64,000 nucleotides of DNA from an uncultured Muribaculaceae bacterium (GTDB lineage: Bacteria > Bacteroidota > Bacteroidia > Bacteroidales > Muribaculaceae): the NCBI GenBank assembly GCA_910579995.1, contig CAJTWH010000003.1, positions 85,712 to 149,711 on the forward strand, read 5' to 3'. The notes beneath the pieces are model-generated. The model searched no databases. It worked only from the letters and a program-made list of their open reading frames with translations, and was not told the DNA's origin. The first letter of the stretch is position 1. The number at the start of each line of letters is the position of its first letter. The translations under genes and the position numbers were made by a program. Shown here piece after piece: positions 26,629 to 35,968 of the stretch.

Positions 26629-27843
26629 TTACTTAACGATAAATTTCTTACCGTCGCGGATGTAGAGACCGGGAGCGAGTTCGCCCTTAACCTCTACGCC
26701 CATCATGTTGTAAACACGGCCTGCAGCAGCATTGGCAGCCTCAACAACAGAGATACCGGTTTCGGGTTCGTCGGGCTGTTCGGGTTCAAGGCTGGCGGCG
26801 GTCACCCAACGGGGGTTCTTGGCCCAAAGAAGATTCTCAGGATTCATACCTTTGAACTGGAGCCACATGAAGTGGTTAGAGCCGAAGGTCTGTGCGAACT
26901 CGTTGGCAGCAACGGCGTCGGTAAGATCGATTACTGCGGTTTTCCATTCTGCGTCGTATACTTCTTCCTCGCTGTAAACCTCAAGTTTGGTTGTGGTATT
27001 GGTGGGAAGCATTTCAGTATAGTTGGCTTTCTTGTGCATAAGAACGTTGGGAGAGAATTCCTCGCCGGTCATCTTATAGTCGAAGCAGAATACTGTGCAT
27101 CCGTCGGGGAGAGGACGTACCAACTGACCTGTCTGAAGAAGACCATTGCCGTCGCCGTCAGGATTGAGGGTGTAGAGAGCGCACTCCATGTCGGGGTCAT
27201 AGTCGTTCATGAGTGAGTTGTTGGGCAGTGAGAAGCTGTCGTTTACCGGACCGGCAGCTGCCTTGCACTCTGCTGCAGCTTCGTCAAGAGTGAGAAGACG
27301 GATGTTCTTTACTGTGAACTGCCAACCGATTTCGTGAGCGTTGGCGTCGTTCCAAGACACCCACCAGTAGTTTGCGGCGTAGTGGTCTTCGTCGCCCCAC
27401 AACGGCTGAACGCTGCGGTCAAGCACTACATAGCAGGTCTGATAGTCATCGGCTACAGTGAAGAGTGCGCCGCTGAAAGCATTGTGCTGGTTCTGGAACT
27501 CATGGTAGAAGATAACGAGGTCATTGACCTGACGGTTAGTCTTGTAGTCCATGGCGAGAACGGTGTACTCCATGGGGCAAACCTCGGTGAGTTTCTTTGT
27601 GCGGAAGTAGCAACCGCCGTCGGCTACCTCACGGGTAAGGGTGATCGAACCGTCTTCGGCAAACAAGGGAGTACCGTTGCTTACGCCGAGCTCGGCTTCT
27701 TCTCCTTCTACGCAGGGGAAAGAGAGGTTACCACCGCCGTCGGGTGAAACGGTGACGCAATCGCGGAAGTAGATAGGATACTCTGCTGAAGCGCTGAGAG
27801 TAGCTACTACGAGAGCTGCACTGAGTAAAGCTTTGATTTTCAT
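26629..27843 (-). CDS. Secreted two-module glycan-binding-like protein with type IX-like tail
   Basis: A 404-residue protein of unknown family; the start at 27843 (MKIKALLSAALVV) gives a clean signal peptide ending SASA. Two beta-rich modules are seen. The first, about residues 22-180, has YPIYFRDCV, TVLAMDYKTNRQVNDLV and WQFTVKNIRLLTLDEAAAE. The second, about 190-340, has TVFCFDYKMTGEEFSPNV and MWLQFKGMNPENLLW. A linker with EPEQPDEPETGI leads to the tail VYNMMGVEVKGELAPGLYIR. It is a tandem paralogue of 27928-29136. Position after SusD is where SusE/SusF-like surface binding proteins sit, so glycan binding is inferred; no catalytic residues were recognised. A terminator follows it. Confidence 0.7.
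   Translation of the reverse strand: MKIKALLSAALVVATLSASAEYPIYFRDCVTVSPDGGGNLSFPCVEGEEAELGVSNGTPLFAEDGSITLTREVADGGCYFRTKKLTEVCPMEYTVLAMDYKTNRQVNDLVIFYHEFQNQHNAFSGALFTVADDYQTCYVVLDRSVQPLWGDEDHYAANYWWVSWNDANAHEIGWQFTVKNIRLLTLDEAAAECKAAAGPVNDSFSLPNNSLMNDYDPDMECALYTLNPDGDGNGLLQTGQLVRPLPDGCTVFCFDYKMTGEEFSPNVLMHKKANYTEMLPTNTTTKLEVYSEEEVYDAEWKTAVIDLTDAVAANEFAQTFGSNHFMWLQFKGMNPENLLWAKNPRWVTAASLEPEQPDEPETGISVVEAANAAAGRVYNMMGVEVKGELAPGLYIRDGKKFIVK
26638..26745 (-). repeat. 3' tail cassette, copy 1
   Basis: By hand alignment about 99 of 108 bases match 27937-28044. The cassette encodes the sorting-type tail and linker of the 26629 gene and is more alike at the DNA level than the rest of the two genes. 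Confidence 0.65.
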
Positions 27844-27889
27844 AAGGGATTGTTTATTAAAAGGTGAATTGATTTCTGTTGTGTTTAAT

Positions 27890-27918
27890 GTTCGCAAGCG
27901 CAAAGCGCGCTTGCGAAC
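27890..27918. other. Perfect 12-pair hairpin between the two binding-protein genes
   Basis: GTTCGCAAGCGC (27890-27901) pairs with GCGCTTGCGAAC (27907-27918) around a 5-base loop. It lies 10 bases after the stop of the 27928 gene (minus strand) and has no T-run, so it is probably a 3' end stabiliser or a processing site. Confidence 0.7.
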
Positions 27919-27927
27919 TTATAAGAT

Positions 27928-29136
27928 TTATTTTACGATAAATTTCTTACCGCCACGGATATAGAGACCGGGAGCGAGCTCGCCCTTAACCTCTACGCCC
28001 ATCATGTTGTAAACGGGGCCGGCAGCTGCGTTGGCAGCCTCAACACCGGTGATACCTGTTTCGGGTTCGTCGGGTTCGATAGGTTCAACGGGCTGCTCTT
28101 CAACGTAGGTGGGATCAATCCAACGTGCGTTCTTGATCCACATCACATTGTCTTTGGGCATTGTCTGGAACTGAAGCCAGATATAATCTTTGCTGCCGAA
28201 AACTTTGGCGAAACCAACCTCTTCCATTGCATCTTTAAGATCGATTTTTGCAGTTTTGAAGTCTTCTGCATAAGGATCTTCACATGCTTCGAGAGTTACG
28301 ACTGCCGGGATTGATTTATTGATAGCACCGGGGGTGCAGAGGTGCAATGAAGGTGCATAAGCTTCACCGACGAGTTTATACTCGAAAGCGAAAGTTGTGC
28401 ATGCAGAAGGAAGAGGACGTACAAGGAATGCAGACTGAAGCATGGGGTTGGCTGCTGTTTCAGATACTGCGAAGATGGGGCAGTTGTCCATGTCGGGGTC
28501 AGCGTCGTTGGTGAAGTCTGCGTTTGCAGGCAGGAGAACATCTGCAACTTCCTTTGCGTCAGAGGCAGCACATTCTGCAGCAGCCTCATCGAGAGTAAGC
28601 ATACGGATATTCTTCACTGTAAGAGTCCAGCCAACAACTGAGCCATTGGCGTCGTTGGTAGAAATCCAAAGGTAGTTTTTGGTGTAGTCTTCCTCGCTGC
28701 CCCAACCGTTGAGACTGCGGTCAAAGGGAAGATATACAGTCTGATAATCATCAGATACGGTATACATCACACCTTGGGTGATATCTACGGCATTCTGGCC
28801 GGCATATTCATGATGGAATACGACAACGTCGTTGATGGGAAGGCTCGACTTGTAGTCGTATGCGAGCACACAGTATTCCATCGGGCAAGCTTCGGTGAGC
28901 TTTTTGGTACGGAACCAGCAGCCGCCGCCTTCCTGACGGGTAAGAGTGATAGAGCCGTCCTCAGCGAACGCAGGTGACTGGTGATCACCGTCGATCATCG
29001 GATAAGAGAAGTGGCCGGGGTAGATACCGTCGCCGTCAGGTGCACCACCGCAGTCGCGGAAGTAGATGGGATACTCTGCAGATGCAGTCAAGGCTGCGAT
29101 CAGCATACCGGCTGTAAGTAAAGATTTTACTTTCAT
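27928..29136 (-). CDS. Secreted two-module glycan-binding-like protein with type IX-like tail (paralogue)
   Basis: A 402-residue paralogue of the 26629 protein with signal peptide MKVKSLLTAGMLIAALTASA. Module one has YPIYFRDCGGAPDGDG, CVLAYDYKSSLPINDVV and WTLTVKNIRMLTLDEAAAE; module two has TTFAFEYKLVGEAYAPSL and IWLQFQTMPKDNVMW. The linker is Pro/Glu-rich (EEQPVEPIEPDEPETGI) and the end is VYNMMGVEVKGELAPGLYIR. It is the first gene after the second SusD, separated by 194 bases with three hairpins. By position it could be a surface glycan-binding protein for the SusC/D complex. Function is inferred from context; the fold is guessed from beta-rich sequence. Confidence 0.7.
   Translation of the reverse strand: MKVKSLLTAGMLIAALTASAEYPIYFRDCGGAPDGDGIYPGHFSYPMIDGDHQSPAFAEDGSITLTRQEGGGCWFRTKKLTEACPMEYCVLAYDYKSSLPINDVVVFHHEYAGQNAVDITQGVMYTVSDDYQTVYLPFDRSLNGWGSEEDYTKNYLWISTNDANGSVVGWTLTVKNIRMLTLDEAAAECAASDAKEVADVLLPANADFTNDADPDMDNCPIFAVSETAANPMLQSAFLVRPLPSACTTFAFEYKLVGEAYAPSLHLCTPGAINKSIPAVVTLEACEDPYAEDFKTAKIDLKDAMEEVGFAKVFGSKDYIWLQFQTMPKDNVMWIKNARWIDPTYVEEQPVEPIEPDEPETGITGVEAANAAAGPVYNMMGVEVKGELAPGLYIRGGKKFIVK
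27937..28044 (-). repeat. 3' tail cassette, copy 2
   Basis: Counterpart of 26638-26745, about 92 percent identical by hand count. The most alike part covers the tail from YNMMGVE to the last residues. Confidence 0.65.
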
Positions 29137-29221
29137 AAGGGTTGGTTTAAATTGGTAATAGATTAAGTATTTTTTAGTTTCGCGGGCGAAACCGGTTTAT
29201 TATGAATTAACAGGTTTATGA

Positions 29222-29332
29222 AGTTTAAACGAGGTAAAAGTAAACTCTTTAAACTCCCTAAACCGGCGCTGAAAGCGCCTAAGCTTCAAGTTTGCAAGTT
29301 GCAATCCAACTTGCAAACTTGAGAATAAGCTT
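29222..29332. other. Cluster of three hairpins after the second SusD gene
   Basis: In minus-strand order: CAAGTTTGCAAGTT (29287-29300) with AACTTGCAAACTTG (29308-29321), a perfect 14-pair stem; GGCGCT (29265-29270) with AGCGCC (29274-29279), loop GAA; and AGTTTAAA (29222-29229) with TTTAAACT (29248-29255). None has a T-run. They fill the 194-base space after susD and may protect the upstream susCD message. Confidence 0.7.
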
Positions 29333-31196
29333 ACCAGCCGGGGTTCTGGAATTTCAGACCCGTAGCGAGCTGCAGGGCGGTCGCCTCCTTGCCGGGAACG
29401 GGGCAACGGAGGAATTTGTCGGCAACAGCAGTGTGATGGCCTACAACGTAGCGCTCATAGCCTGTGCAGGTGCGGTATTCGATACCTTCGGGATCGTCGA
29501 CAAGGTTACCCTGTGCGTCGCGGACGTAATCATTTGTCTCCGGGTCGAGGGCTACTGTGCGTACGGTCTCGCCGGTGGGGCGCATACCGGTCACGGTCTG
29601 TGTCTGGTCAAGAATCTTCCAACGGCGCACATCGAAGAAGCGGTGGTCTTCAAAGGCAAGCTCTACACGGCGCTCATTGCGGACGCGGGTGCGGAAATCG
29701 TCCTGACTCATACCGTAGGGAAGTGCCGGCATACCTACACGTGCGCGGATCTTGTTCACTGCATTTACGGCGTCGTCGGGAGCTTTGCCGTCGAGGGCAG
29801 CCTCGTTGGCAGCCTCGGCATAGTTGAGATAAAGCTCTGCAAGGCGGAACACGCGGTAGTAACCGTCCATGTTGGCGGTGCGGCTCGATGTGATGTTGAA
29901 ATATTTGTGGAGATAATAACCGGTGCGGGTGTAGAGGATGTTAGACATCGACTGGTTATATTTCGATCCTTCGCCGGTATAGATGGTCGGCTGAGGACGC
30001 TCTGCCTGAAGGTGAGCGGGGGCTCCGTTGTAGTAAACGGTGGCTTTCAGGCGCGGGTCGCGGTTGGCGTAGGGATTGGCCTCATCATAGAGAGTAGCCT
30101 CCGGGTTGATGATGGGCTGCAGGTGCTCGGCATCGGCATAGCCGAGGATAGGCATTTTGCCGTCGGTGGTCTCATAGCAGTCGATAAGCTCCTGCGAGGG
30201 GCATGAGCCGGCGCGGGTGTGGCCGCTCACCAATGGTGCGGTGTTATATTGCCATACATTGCACTGTGAGATACCGAGGATAGTCTCTGCCTCATTTGAG
30301 CCGTTGAAGTTAGGTTTCTTCTGGAAGAAGAGATCGTAGGCACAAGATGAGATCAGATTCTCGAAGTTGGCCGAAGTCGGCTTGGTGGTGAAGAGTGAGT
30401 AGCCGTTGGCGAGACAGTCGTCAAGTGAAGTCTTGCAGATGGCTGCGGCTTCTTCCCATGTGATGGAGCCGTCGTTGTTGAGGGGCGAGGCTGCGTAGAG
30501 CACCGCTTCCGACATGATTGCGCTCGCGATAGCCTTGTTGATACGGTTGAGGTCGGTGTCAGACGAGCCCGAACGCCAGTCTACATATTCGCAGTCCATA
30601 ACTTCCTGGCAGTCGCTGAGAATCTGCTTCACAACTTCGCCGAAAGTTGCCGGACGGACGGTTGAGTAATCGTAGTTGGAGTCGTCTTTCTGGTCAAGAA
30701 TCAGAGGTACACCGCCGTAGATCTTGGCAAGCTGCAGATAGTAGTAAGCTCGCAGACCGTAAGCCTCGGCGCGGTAACGCTCGCGGTTGCCTTCCTCAAG
30801 TACGTAGGCATTGTCGATGTTGTGGATGAAGATGTTGCAGTTGCCGATACCTTCGTAGTACTTCTCCCACTTGTCAAGAGCGGTGAGAGGAGTCGACGAG
30901 ATGGTGGCAAGGCCGTTGTTCCACTGCGAGATAGGACCGCCTTCTACATCATCAACATCATGGGCATTGTCGGTGGCGGCGTCGAGGAAAGACTTGTTGG
31001 TGCCGTAAGCCGAGCCAAAAGATGCCGAGGTCATGGGCAGGTAGCAGTTGTTGAGCCAGCCTGCTGTCAGCTTCTCGCTCTGGAAAACCTCGTCAAATTT
31101 GATTGAGCCGTCCGGATAATCGGTGATTTCCGTACACGAGGCCAGCGCGAGAGCCAAACCGGCGAGGGGGAGGATTGTCCTGATATATGTTTTCAT
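29331..31196 (-). CDS. SusD-like starch-binding outer-membrane lipoprotein (second pair)
   Basis: A 621-residue SusD/RagB family lipoprotein. The signal ends in the lipobox LASC (Cys20), so it is lipid-anchored and displayed on the cell surface, where it caps the SusC barrel and captures glycan. Family features are the N-terminal AGWLNNCYLP region, TPR-like helices with YRAEAYGLRAYYYLQLAKIYGGVPL, and the C-terminal RNERRVELAFEDHRFFDVRRW block followed by FQNPGW at the end. The start is 14 bases from the stop of its partner SusC, so they are co-translated. Ligand unknown. Confidence 0.93.
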   Translation of the reverse strand: MKTYIRTILPLAGLALALASCTEITDYPDGSIKFDEVFQSEKLTAGWLNNCYLPMTSASFGSAYGTNKSFLDAATDNAHDVDDVEGGPISQWNNGLATISSTPLTALDKWEKYYEGIGNCNIFIHNIDNAYVLEEGNRERYRAEAYGLRAYYYLQLAKIYGGVPLILDQKDDSNYDYSTVRPATFGEVVKQILSDCQEVMDCEYVDWRSGSSDTDLNRINKAIASAIMSEAVLYAASPLNNDGSITWEEAAAICKTSLDDCLANGYSLFTTKPTSANFENLISSCAYDLFFQKKPNFNGSNEAETILGISQCNVWQYNTAPLVSGHTRAGSCPSQELIDCYETTDGKMPILGYADAEHLQPIINPEATLYDEANPYANRDPRLKATVYYNGAPAHLQAERPQPTIYTGEGSKYNQSMSNILYTRTGYYLHKYFNITSSRTANMDGYYRVFRLAELYLNYAEAANEAALDGKAPDDAVNAVNKIRARVGMPALPYGMSQDDFRTRVRNERRVELAFEDHRFFDVRRWKILDQTQTVTGMRPTGETVRTVALDPETNDYVRDAQGNLVDDPEGIEYRTCTGYERYVVGHHTAVADKFLRCPVPGKEATALQLATGLKFQNPGW

Positions 31197-31210
31197 TGGT
31201 TTGGATCAGT

Positions 31211-34015
31211 TTAGAAGTTAATGTTAAGACCGACGTTGAACGAACGGAATACCTTCGTATAAATCTGATTTGAATCGGGGTCGAAACCGTCGAATTTCAT
31301 GTTGTCCCAAGTAAAGAGGTTCTGAGCGGCGAAGTATACGCGGAGTTTGCTCATGCCCACTTTCTTGATGATGTTCTGAGGCAGCGAGTAGCCGATAGTG
31401 AGGTTGCGCAGACGCAGTACATCAAGCTTGGATACGTAGAACGAGTTGTCCTGCAGGCTCGACGAAGCTGTGGTAGAGAGTGCCGGGTAGCTGATAGTCT
31501 GGCCCTGTGCGTAGCGGTCGGCAGTCCATGCCTCCTGATGCATTGGCATGTAGACACCGTCGGTGGTAACACCGTCGACAAATTCTGCCACACCTACGCT
31601 CTTGTTCATCAAAGCTGCGTTGCCGCCTTGTCCGATAAACTCGAGATAGAGGTCGAAGCCTTTATAGTCGAGGGCTACAGAAGCGCCGTAGTCGAAGCGG
31701 GGTTTTGAGCAAACACCGTCGAGGGGTGCATAGTCGCCTTCGTCAATCACGTTGTCGCCGTTGAGATCTTGGAATTTAAGATCGCCGGGGCGAGGCTGTG
31801 TGCCGGTAAAGCGGAGACCGCTGGCGTCGATTTCTGCCTGTGAGTTATAGAAGGGAGAACCGTTTGAGTCGTCCACGAGGTAGCCCCATGTCTGGCCTAC
31901 GCCGTAGCCGGTGCTGCGGTAAGGATAGGCATAGCCTGCGTCGGCATACGAGAGCTCTGCTGCGTCGACCCATTTGTTCTTGTTCCAGCCCATCTGGCCT
32001 ACGGCGGTAATGCCGAGTCCGCAAGGAAGAACAGTGCTGTAGCTTACGCTCAGGTCAACACCTTGGTTGAAGATCTTGCCGGCGTTGGTGAAGGCGCGGT
32101 TTGAAGAAGTCACACCACCGATAAGCGGGGTAAGCTCTGACTGAAGGAGTACGCCCTCCTGATTGGTGCGCCAGTAATCGAAATTCACATGGAATTTATC
32201 CATCACGCCGAGGTCGAAACCGTAGTTCTGCTGTTTTGATTTCTCCCAACCTACATTGAGGTTGCCGCGACGCATGTTTGTGACACCGAAGCCTGAGAAG
32301 ATACCTGTGATAGCACCGATACCTGCACGGTACACATTATTATATAGGTAACGTGAGTCTTGGTTGCAGAGGGTGTCGTAATAGAGATCGCCGTAAGAGG
32401 CGCGGAACTTAAGATATGTCACGAGGTCGTTCTTGAACCAGCTTTCGTTTGAGGTTACCCAAGAAGCCGAAACTGTGGGCGAGAAATGGAACTGATGTCC
32501 TTTCGCAAGCATTTCAGAGCCTGAGTAGTTAAAATCAAACTGTACGAAGTAGCGGTTCTTGAAGCCGTAGCGAGCCTCACCGGCGAGTTGGATTCGGTTG
32601 GTGGGGAGGATAAAGGCGTAGCTATACCATTTTGCCTCGTCGCCGCGGTAGTCTTCGGCAGTATAGTGGATAAGAGCGTCAACGCTATGATCCTCTGCGA
32701 AAACACGGTGATAGTCAAACATCGCTTGGATATCCATATAATATGTGGTGGTGGTGCCTTTGCCCCATGAAAGAGGAGTCGCCACATTGGTACCCCACTG
32801 CTCGTAAGCAGAAGTCAGGGGATTGTATACTACTCGGCCGTAGTCGTAGCTACCGCCACGGATACCGTTGTAGATTGAGCTGTAGCCGAAGATCGCTTTG
32901 AATGTCAAGCCCTTGGTGATGAAGTCGAGTTTGAAGTCAAGGCCGATATTGGCGGCGAGGTCTGTGCGGGTCATCTGGTTGAGACCTGAGTAGTTGATAG
33001 CGCCGAGGAGCGGATTTGGATAACCCTCGGTGGTGATCACACTGCCGTCTTCAAGCATGCCGTTCTCAACCCAGTTGGGAGTCGTGTAGGCAAGCTGCCA
33101 GATATTGGCGCTCTGCATGGTGGCGTTGATACGCTTCACACCGATATTGGTGTTGGCGAAGCCGCGCAGCCACGGGGTGATGTTAACATCAAGATTTGAT
33201 ACGATGGTGAAGCGGTTGGTATAGTCCGACGGATTATATTTGTCATCGTAGCTGGTGTTGAACTTGCCTGTCTCGCGGGAGAAACCTGCGTTGACATAGA
33301 ATTTCACACGTTCCGAACCGCCGCCTACCTGCACATTGTATTTCTGCAGGAACATATCGTCGAGATACATGTCGCGCCAGTCGTTGTCGATACCTGTTCC
33401 GTCTTGGAAAGCAGCGAGCTGCGAACTGTTGAACTTGGGTGTGAGCCCGTCGTTGAGAAGCGCCTGATTGCGGAGCATGGCCTGACCGTAGCTGTTGAGC
33501 ATTTCCGGGTCGCGGGTGGGCTTCTCAAAGCCGAAGTTTGCGCTGATGTCGACCTTCATGCTGTTCTTCTTACCATGTTTTGTAGTGATAAGAAGCACGC
33601 CTTGTGCACCGTTGGGGCCGTAGAGCGCTTTTGCAGCAGCGTCTTTGAGCACTGTCACACTCTCTACGGTAGTCGGGTCGAGCTCGTCGAGAGAGATGAA
33701 AGGCATAGGTATACCGTCAAGCACTACAAGAGCTTTGTTTTCTGCCGAAGAACTGAGGCCACGGACAGAACCGTTATACCAACCGGCGAGTTTACCGCGG
33801 ATGGCAGCGTTGAGCGACGTACCTTTCCATGTGTCAATGCGATCTTCGCCTACCGTAGACTGGGCACCGGTATAGCTGTCGCGGCTTTCGCTGTAACCGA
33901 AGGCTGCCTCAAGCTGCTGCAAGCCGTAGGGGATACTGTCGGCTTCTGCAGCCCGGAGTGCCATCGGCGCTGCGCTTACCGCTATTATGGGGAGGATTTT
34001 ATATGTGAGTTTCAT
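31211..34015 (-). CDS. SusC-like TonB-dependent transporter lacking the N-terminal extension domain (second pair)
   Basis: A 934-residue outer-membrane barrel for glycan import. It has a signal peptide (about 1-22) and a plug with LVVLDGIPMPFISLDELDP, SVTVLKDAAAKALYGPNG and GVLLITTKHGKK. The barrel follows, ending in an aromatic strand (SFNVGLNINF). Typical SusC proteins are about 1000-1100 residues with a CarboxypepD_reg domain and a clear TonB box before the plug. Here both are missing; only about 50 residues separate the signal from the plug. The gap to the first SusD stop is 24 bases. It could be a divergent partner for the same or a related glycan. Confidence 0.9.
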   Translation of the reverse strand: MKLTYKILPIIAVSAAPMALRAAEADSIPYGLQQLEAAFGYSESRDSYTGAQSTVGEDRIDTWKGTSLNAAIRGKLAGWYNGSVRGLSSSAENKALVVLDGIPMPFISLDELDPTTVESVTVLKDAAAKALYGPNGAQGVLLITTKHGKKNSMKVDISANFGFEKPTRDPEMLNSYGQAMLRNQALLNDGLTPKFNSSQLAAFQDGTGIDNDWRDMYLDDMFLQKYNVQVGGGSERVKFYVNAGFSRETGKFNTSYDDKYNPSDYTNRFTIVSNLDVNITPWLRGFANTNIGVKRINATMQSANIWQLAYTTPNWVENGMLEDGSVITTEGYPNPLLGAINYSGLNQMTRTDLAANIGLDFKLDFITKGLTFKAIFGYSSIYNGIRGGSYDYGRVVYNPLTSAYEQWGTNVATPLSWGKGTTTTYYMDIQAMFDYHRVFAEDHSVDALIHYTAEDYRGDEAKWYSYAFILPTNRIQLAGEARYGFKNRYFVQFDFNYSGSEMLAKGHQFHFSPTVSASWVTSNESWFKNDLVTYLKFRASYGDLYYDTLCNQDSRYLYNNVYRAGIGAITGIFSGFGVTNMRRGNLNVGWEKSKQQNYGFDLGVMDKFHVNFDYWRTNQEGVLLQSELTPLIGGVTSSNRAFTNAGKIFNQGVDLSVSYSTVLPCGLGITAVGQMGWNKNKWVDAAELSYADAGYAYPYRSTGYGVGQTWGYLVDDSNGSPFYNSQAEIDASGLRFTGTQPRPGDLKFQDLNGDNVIDEGDYAPLDGVCSKPRFDYGASVALDYKGFDLYLEFIGQGGNAALMNKSVGVAEFVDGVTTDGVYMPMHQEAWTADRYAQGQTISYPALSTTASSSLQDNSFYVSKLDVLRLRNLTIGYSLPQNIIKKVGMSKLRVYFAAQNLFTWDNMKFDGFDPDSNQIYTKVFRSFNVGLNINF

Positions 34016-34039
34016 GATGATGAAGCTTTGTTGTGGAGA

Positions 34040-35944
34040 TTACTCCCATCCGGGATTTTGCCAGTAGTCTGCACCGAAACCGGTCAGAGAACCAAGTGTA
34101 TTAGATTCCGACAATGGTATGGGCACGAGGCGGAATTTTGCCTCTGAGCAATATTTGCTCAGACCTGAGCCAAGACCTTTGCCTAAGGGGAAGCGCACGT
34201 AGACGTATTTTGTGCCGTCTTTATGGATCCACATGCCGGTGTTGTATTTCTCTTCTTGGATATCTTCGTAGTATGTGCCCCAGCGGCGGCAGTCGAAGTA
34301 GCGGTGCTCCTCGAAAGCGAGCTCTACCTGACGCTCGTGGCGAACAAGAAGACGTGCCTCGGCCTGACTGCCTGCTTTCTTGTCAACCGACGGGTCGAAA
34401 CCGGCACGGTGACGGATGTCGTTGATCAGGCTGATACCTTCAGGTATATGATTCGATTCGATGGCAGCTTCTGCAAGGTTGAGGTAAACCTCGCCCAGAC
34501 GGAAGTATTTCCAGTTGCCTTCGTCCTTGGTCTGCTGAGGAAGGACTTTGTAGCCGTGGTACTTGCGGTTGTAGTAACCTGTGCGGGTGTTGCGCTGCTG
34601 TGTAGCGTCGATTTTGGCATTGCCGCTCTTGGCACTTGCAGTGTAGCTGCAGGTCTTGCCATCCCATGTGTTCTCATTATTCCATGTCTCCACAGTCTTG
34701 TTGAGCACACCGGTGTTGAGCTTAGAGCCATTGTAATAAATGCAGGCGTAGAAGCGGGGATCGCGGCCGACGTAGGGGTTGGCAGGGTCGTAACCCGACT
34801 TGGCGTTGATGTTGATGTCGCTGTGCTTCTCGTCGGTGTAGGGGTTGGCGAGGTCATAGATAGGTTCGCCGGTGGCGAGCATATCGAAGGCGTCGACCAA
34901 TTCCTGAGTAGGGATACAACCGGCCTGATGGGTATTGTCGGCAAAGATGGGCACACCGTTGATACAAGAGTTGTTGATACCGGCGCCACCTACCCACGGG
35001 CTGCCCCAGATAGTCTCTTTGTCGTCGGCCTTGCTGCCTGCATAGCTGCGCGAGGCGAAGTACTCTTCGTAAGCGTTCTGATAGGCAGTCTTGTCTACAA
35101 GGTGATTATAGAGCTCATAGCCGTTGGCACAGAGAAGGTCAAAGGCTTTCTTGTTTTTCTCGTAAGCGTATTGCCAGAGATTCTGATCGTGGCAGAAGAG
35201 AGGGCTGGCGGCGAAGAGCGAAGCTTGCGAGATGATGGCGCAGGCGATACCTTTGGTCATACGGTTCTTGTTCTGAATCGAAGTGATTGTCCAAGGTAGA
35301 TTGGGGCTGTCGAGTACCGCCTCACATTCGCTCACGATATGCTGAAGCACTTCCCATGCCTCGGCACGCTCGAGACCTGCGTATGAGGTGTTGACGTCGT
35401 AGGGCTCGGTGATGATAGGCAGATCGCCATAGAATTTTACAAGCTGGAGGTAGTAGAATGCACGGAGTACTCGTGCCTCTGCTGTGCACTGCTCACGCTC
35501 GGCCTCGCTCTCGAAAGTAGCTGTCGGGAAGTATTTGAGGCAATTGTTGAGCACACGGACCATAGCCCAGTAGCGTACCCAATAGCCACCGTCCCATTTG
35601 CCTTGGCCTGTATCGTCCCACTCGAAGCGGTGCTTGGTGGTATTGCAGTTGCCGGCATAGATATCGTTGATGATAAGGGGCTGATAATCGGCAGTAGACC
35701 AACCTTCGTCGGACATATCAATCAGGAAGTTGTCGAAGAAGTAGTAGTTGAACATCTTCTGCGGCACATGTGCCCACGCCGAAGCGAAGTAGTCTTTGGT
35801 ATTTTCCGGCGTCGAGAATACCACATCGATAGTCATACGGCCGTCGGGAGTCACATTCAGGTCGTCCTGGCACGAGCTGAGCATCGTGCCGCCGCCTGCT
35901 ACCGCTGCCAATGACATGAGTATGTTGATAAGATGCTTTTTCAT
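34040..35944 (-). CDS. SusD-like outer-membrane lipoprotein (first pair)
   Basis: A 634-residue SusD family lipoprotein with lipobox LSSC (Cys25), exposed at the surface to bind glycan with SusC. Visible family parts are AEARVLRAFYYLQLVKFYGDLPI, read in two halves, then YFRLGEVYLNLAEAAIES, RHERQVELAFEEHRYFDCRRWG and the C-terminal ADYWQNPGWE. It starts 24 bases after the first SusC stop. Several segments with Trp and Tyr in the middle (NSCINGVPIFADNTHQAG) could contact sugar. Ligand unknown. Confidence 0.93.
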   Translation of the reverse strand: MKKHLINILMSLAAVAGGGTMLSSCQDDLNVTPDGRMTIDVVFSTPENTKDYFASAWAHVPQKMFNYYFFDNFLIDMSDEGWSTADYQPLIINDIYAGNCNTTKHRFEWDDTGQGKWDGGYWVRYWAMVRVLNNCLKYFPTATFESEAEREQCTAEARVLRAFYYLQLVKFYGDLPIITEPYDVNTSYAGLERAEAWEVLQHIVSECEAVLDSPNLPWTITSIQNKNRMTKGIACAIISQASLFAASPLFCHDQNLWQYAYEKNKKAFDLLCANGYELYNHLVDKTAYQNAYEEYFASRSYAGSKADDKETIWGSPWVGGAGINNSCINGVPIFADNTHQAGCIPTQELVDAFDMLATGEPIYDLANPYTDEKHSDININAKSGYDPANPYVGRDPRFYACIYYNGSKLNTGVLNKTVETWNNENTWDGKTCSYTASAKSGNAKIDATQQRNTRTGYYNRKYHGYKVLPQQTKDEGNWKYFRLGEVYLNLAEAAIESNHIPEGISLINDIRHRAGFDPSVDKKAGSQAEARLLVRHERQVELAFEEHRYFDCRRWGTYYEDIQEEKYNTGMWIHKDGTKYVYVRFPLGKGLGSGLSKYCSEAKFRLVPIPLSESNTLGSLTGFGADYWQNPGWE

Positions 35945-35968
35945 GATCTTAAGATAGTTTGTTGTGGT

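Noticed and set aside
27844..27903. A 20-residue longer start for the 26629 binding-like protein
   Set aside because: The Met at 27843 begins a good signal peptide matching its paralogue; the extra residues would block it.
29222..29332. Inverted repeats as ends of an insertion sequence or integration site
   Set aside because: The stems are local hairpins with short loops; no transposase, target duplication or integrase is nearby.
34223..35299. A Val-rich 358-codon plus-strand frame opposite the first SusD gene
   Set aside because: Antisense shadow of a conserved SusD protein; no start context or motif.
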